Source of the DNA: Brumimicrobium sp964585545
GTDB lineage: Bacteria; Bacteroidota; Bacteroidia; Flavobacteriales_D; Crocinitomicaceae
Reading direction: 5' to 3'
NCBI GenBank assembly: GCA_964585545.1
Contig: CAZPDT010000010.1
Coordinates: 58,410 to 122,409, forward strand
Length of the DNA: 64,000 nucleotides
How positions within the stretch are numbered: position 1 is the first letter of the stretch; each line of letters begins with the position of its first letter. A program made the position numbers and the translations under genes. This document shows, in pieces, positions 61,452 through 64,000 of the stretch. The notes under the pieces are model-generated. The model was not told the DNA's origin, made no database searches, and worked only from the letters and a program-made list of their open reading frames with translations.

Positions 61452-63905
61452 ATGAAGTGGAGACTATTCATACCTTTCTTATTTGTTTGTGCTTTTTTAT
61501 CTGCTCAAAAAACAACCGTATCGGGAGTTGTAGAGGATGAAGCTTCAGGGGAGCCTATTCCTTTTGCTAAAGTGTTTTTTAAAAACACAAAAACGGGAAC
61601 CGAAACCGATTTAGATGGGCGCTTCTTTTTAAGTTCTTATTATGCTTCAGACTCTTTGGTCGTAAGGGCTTCTGGATTTGAAAGTCTGACCTTAGGCGTC
61701 GTTCGAGATCAAGCACAAGAACTGTTTTTAAAACTTGGTCCTGTAGCCCAAATCACAGAAGAAGTGACCATTCGTGCACCTAAAGAAAAACCTTCAACGA
61801 CCTTATTAAAACGCGTTATTAAAAATAAGTACATCAACAATAAAGAGAAGTTGAACGCCTATCAATATGAAACCTACAACAAAATCCAATTGGATTTGAA
61901 CAATCTAAGTGATGAATTTAAAGACAGAAAAATTGTCCAAAACTTAAAAGTTGTAATGGATTATATGGACACTATGGACGGTGAAAACATCCTCCCAGTA
62001 ATTCTTTCAGAATCTCTTTCAGACTATTATTACCGTACCCATCCCACCAAAAAGAAAGAAGTTATCAAAGCTTCTAGAATTACTGGAGTTGATAATCTCA
62101 AATTAAATCGATTTCTTGGCGACATGTATCAAGACATTAATGTTTACGAAAATTATATTGGTGTTTTTGATAAATCCTTTGTGAGTCCGATTTCCAACTT
62201 TGCCCTTGGGTTTTATAAGTTCCATCTGACCGACAGCATGTTTATTGATAACAATTGGTGTTATCTTTTAGAGTTTGAACCTAAAAGGAAAGGAGATTTA
62301 ACTTTTAATGGAGAAATGTGGATCAATGACACCACTTATGCAGTAAAAAAATGGTCAGCCACTGTTTCTAAATCAGCAAATATAAACTATGTAAATGGAC
62401 TCTATTTGGAGCAGAAGTTTGACCAAATTCAACCGGAAGTATGGATGTTGACTTCCGATAGATTAATTGCAGATTTAAAGATTTATAGAAAATCAAAATT
62501 GGTTGGATTTTACGGTCGAAAATTATCGACAAGAGAGAACTTTGTAATTAACCAACCCCATCCACCGAGTTTTTACAATACGAGGGATGTGGTTGAAGTC
62601 TTGGACAGTGCAGATAAAAGAGACGAAGCCTACTGGCGGAAACATCGCCACAACCCCCTCAACATTCAAGAAAAAGGAATTGATGTGATGATTGATTCCT
62701 TAAATGAAACCCCCTTATTTAACTTCTTTAAAAACCTTACCCACATGGCAACAACAGGGTTTTATCCATTGGGTAAAATTGAAGTAGGTAGCATTAGAAG
62801 TCTTATCAGTTATAACAAGGTGGAAGGACTAAGAAATCAAATAAAATTGCGCACCTCTAATGACTTTAGCAGAAGAGTAGAACTGCGGGGAAGGTTGGCC
62901 TATGGGTATAAAGATCAAAAGTTTAAATATGGTGGAGGCGTGCGGTTCAATGTTACGCCAAAGAAAAGGGGAATGCTTGATGTATATTATGACCTTGATG
63001 TAAAACAATTGGGCTTGGGTGATGAGGCAGGCGACATTGATGCAGCTTTTGGATCATTGTTAAGAACCAAACCCTTAACCCAATTAACTTTAATAGAGAA
63101 ACTTGGTGCAAAATTCGAAAAGGATTTGGGGAAATCTGTAATCATAACAGCCTCTGGACAATGGAAGGAGCTTACCGCTTTAGGAGAAACACAATTTCGA
63201 ATACCTACTTCTTCTGTGAGTTTTAACCATATTGAAGGTTTTAGAACATTTGAAACCTCTCTTAAAATCAGGTATGGTAAAAATGAGGAATTTATTTCTG
63301 GTGCATTCGACCGAATTTCTGTAGGTTCAAAATACCCCATTCTTACTTTAGAGGGCATACTTGGTATTAAAGGCGTTTTTGGTTCGGGATATGAATATCA
63401 GAAAGTAGGATTAACCCTCGAACATTCTCCACGCCTTGGAATTCTGGGCATTATGTACTATTCGGTCTATGGAGGTATTTATTTTGGAAGCGCCCCTTAT
63501 CCCCTACTCAATATCCATCCTGGATCACAATCCTATTGGTTGCAATCCTCTGCACACAACCTTATGGATTATTATGAATTTATCTCTGACCGTTATGTGG
63601 GCGCAACATTAGAGCATCATTTTAACGGCTTGTTTTTCAACCTTATCCCCGGCGTTAGAAAGTTAAAATGGAGGATTGTTGTTACGGGTAAAAGTACGTG
63701 GGGTCGTATTTCTGACAGACAAAAAGAAGTAATGTTACTGCCCGATAACACAAAGCAATTCGGAGATGTACCCTATGTTGAAAGTGCCATAGGTATTGAA
63801 AATATATTTAAATTTTTTCGGGTAGACCTGGTCTGGAGAATGACCCATTTGGAAGGCGACCGATCACCACTTGGTGTACGAGCAAAGTTCAGTATACGGT
63901 TTTAA
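61452..63905 (+). CDS. DUF5686/CarboxypepD_reg-like outer-membrane protein
   Basis: 817 residues from the ATG at 61452 (earlier frame start is a TTG). Signal peptide (LFIPFLFVCAFLSAQ), then a CarboxypepD_reg-like domain (about 20-110, VSGVVEDEASGEPIPFAKVF), a middle part with KNKYINNKEKLNAYQYETYN and FEPKRKGDLTFNGEMWI, and a C-terminal beta barrel ending VRAKFSIRF. This matches the Bacteroidota DUF5686 family, predicted outer-membrane proteins of unknown function with TonB-receptor-like domain order but no plug. A terminator follows at 63950. Confidence 0.88.
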   Translation: MKWRLFIPFLFVCAFLSAQKTTVSGVVEDEASGEPIPFAKVFFKNTKTGTETDLDGRFFLSSYYASDSLVVRASGFESLTLGVVRDQAQELFLKLGPVAQITEEVTIRAPKEKPSTTLLKRVIKNKYINNKEKLNAYQYETYNKIQLDLNNLSDEFKDRKIVQNLKVVMDYMDTMDGENILPVILSESLSDYYYRTHPTKKKEVIKASRITGVDNLKLNRFLGDMYQDINVYENYIGVFDKSFVSPISNFALGFYKFHLTDSMFIDNNWCYLLEFEPKRKGDLTFNGEMWINDTTYAVKKWSATVSKSANINYVNGLYLEQKFDQIQPEVWMLTSDRLIADLKIYRKSKLVGFYGRKLSTRENFVINQPHPPSFYNTRDVVEVLDSADKRDEAYWRKHRHNPLNIQEKGIDVMIDSLNETPLFNFFKNLTHMATTGFYPLGKIEVGSIRSLISYNKVEGLRNQIKLRTSNDFSRRVELRGRLAYGYKDQKFKYGGGVRFNVTPKKRGMLDVYYDLDVKQLGLGDEAGDIDAAFGSLLRTKPLTQLTLIEKLGAKFEKDLGKSVIITASGQWKELTALGETQFRIPTSSVSFNHIEGFRTFETSLKIRYGKNEEFISGAFDRISVGSKYPILTLEGILGIKGVFGSGYEYQKVGLTLEHSPRLGILGIMYYSVYGGIYFGSAPYPLLNIHPGSQSYWLQSSAHNLMDYYEFISDRYVGATLEHHFNGLFFNLIPGVRKLKWRIVVTGKSTWGRISDRQKEVMLLPDNTKQFGDVPYVESAIGIENIFKFFRVDLVWRMTHLEGDRSPLGVRAKFSIRF

Positions 63906-63949
63906 ACAGAGTGAGAGTGAGGAGGAATTCCAACCTCAGTTAACCAACA

Positions 63950-63985
63950 AAAAAAGACCGCCTTCCGACAGTCTTTTTTGTTTTT
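63950..63985 (+). terminator. Terminator after the DUF5686 gene
   Basis: AAAAAAGAC pairs with GTCTTTTTT around a 12-base loop, with more T following. It lies about 45 bases after the stop at 63905. Confidence 0.8.
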
Positions 63986-64000
63986 ATAACTTGTTGGAAA

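Overview
The window comes from an AT-rich member of the Bacteroidota, most likely a marine or freshwater Flavobacteriales lineage near Crocinitomicaceae or Cryomorphaceae. This rests on type IX secretion (T9SS) components with their type A and type B sorted cargo, on lineage-typical families (DUF3108, DUF4286, DUF5686, PorP/SprF), on the TAnnTTTG minus-7 promoter element in front of many genes, and on the weakness of Shine-Dalgarno sequences. The genus call is inference. No phage, insertion sequence, CRISPR array, plasmid function or classical defence system was found. Most of the window is ordinary chromosomal backbone.

Layout. 1-3.5 kb: 3' part of alaS, a DUF3108 protein, DUF4286 and rsmA. 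3.5-8 kb (minus strand): a GT9 glycosyltransferase, an MsbA-like ABC exporter, a previously unlisted peroxiredoxin remnant and a DEAD-box helicase. 8-12.7 kb: membrane metallophosphoesterase, a U32 RNA-hydroxylation protein with a co-transcribed ferredoxin, a convergent DAHP synthase/chorismate mutase, and the initiator tRNA. 12.9-20.1 kb: CPA1 antiporter, PLP decarboxylase, cysS, a MORN-type secreted protein and threonine dehydrogenase. 20.4-31.7 kb: the tyrosine catabolic pair hmgA-hppD, a conserved unknown, M28 peptidase, tadA, an outer-membrane protein coupled to kynurenine monooxygenase, purQ, small membrane proteins and a GT2-GT9 pair. 31.8-36.3 kb: oligopeptide-binding lipoprotein, trpS, plsC, gatC and a small lipoprotein.

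36.3-53.8 kb is the most distinctive stretch. Two very large type B T9SS adhesins (1920 and 1438 aa) lie upstream of a PorP/SprF partner and a PorE-like OmpA protein, all on the minus strand with short gaps. A small secreted protein follows, then a divergent M36 metalloprotease carrying a type A sorting signal. This reads as an export and surface-anchoring module: cargo, outer-membrane partner and peptidoglycan-binding anchor together. 54-64 kb: rlmN, monomeric isocitrate dehydrogenase, a SCO copper chaperone, a tiny lipoprotein, a BamA/TamA-like protein, tatC and a DUF5686 outer-membrane protein.

The best candidates for something new are: (1) the U32 protein plus private ferredoxin next to the enzyme that makes prephenate, since E. 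coli RNA hydroxylation is known to need both iron-sulfur clusters and prephenate; (2) the adhesin/SprF/PorE module, with near-identical C-terminal sorting DNA in the two adhesins; (3) a dispersed GCGTTGAG-containing repeat that has lengthened the rlmN reading frame; and (4) possible leaderless transcripts where the minus-7 box almost touches the start codon. I did not find a clearly unprecedented system.
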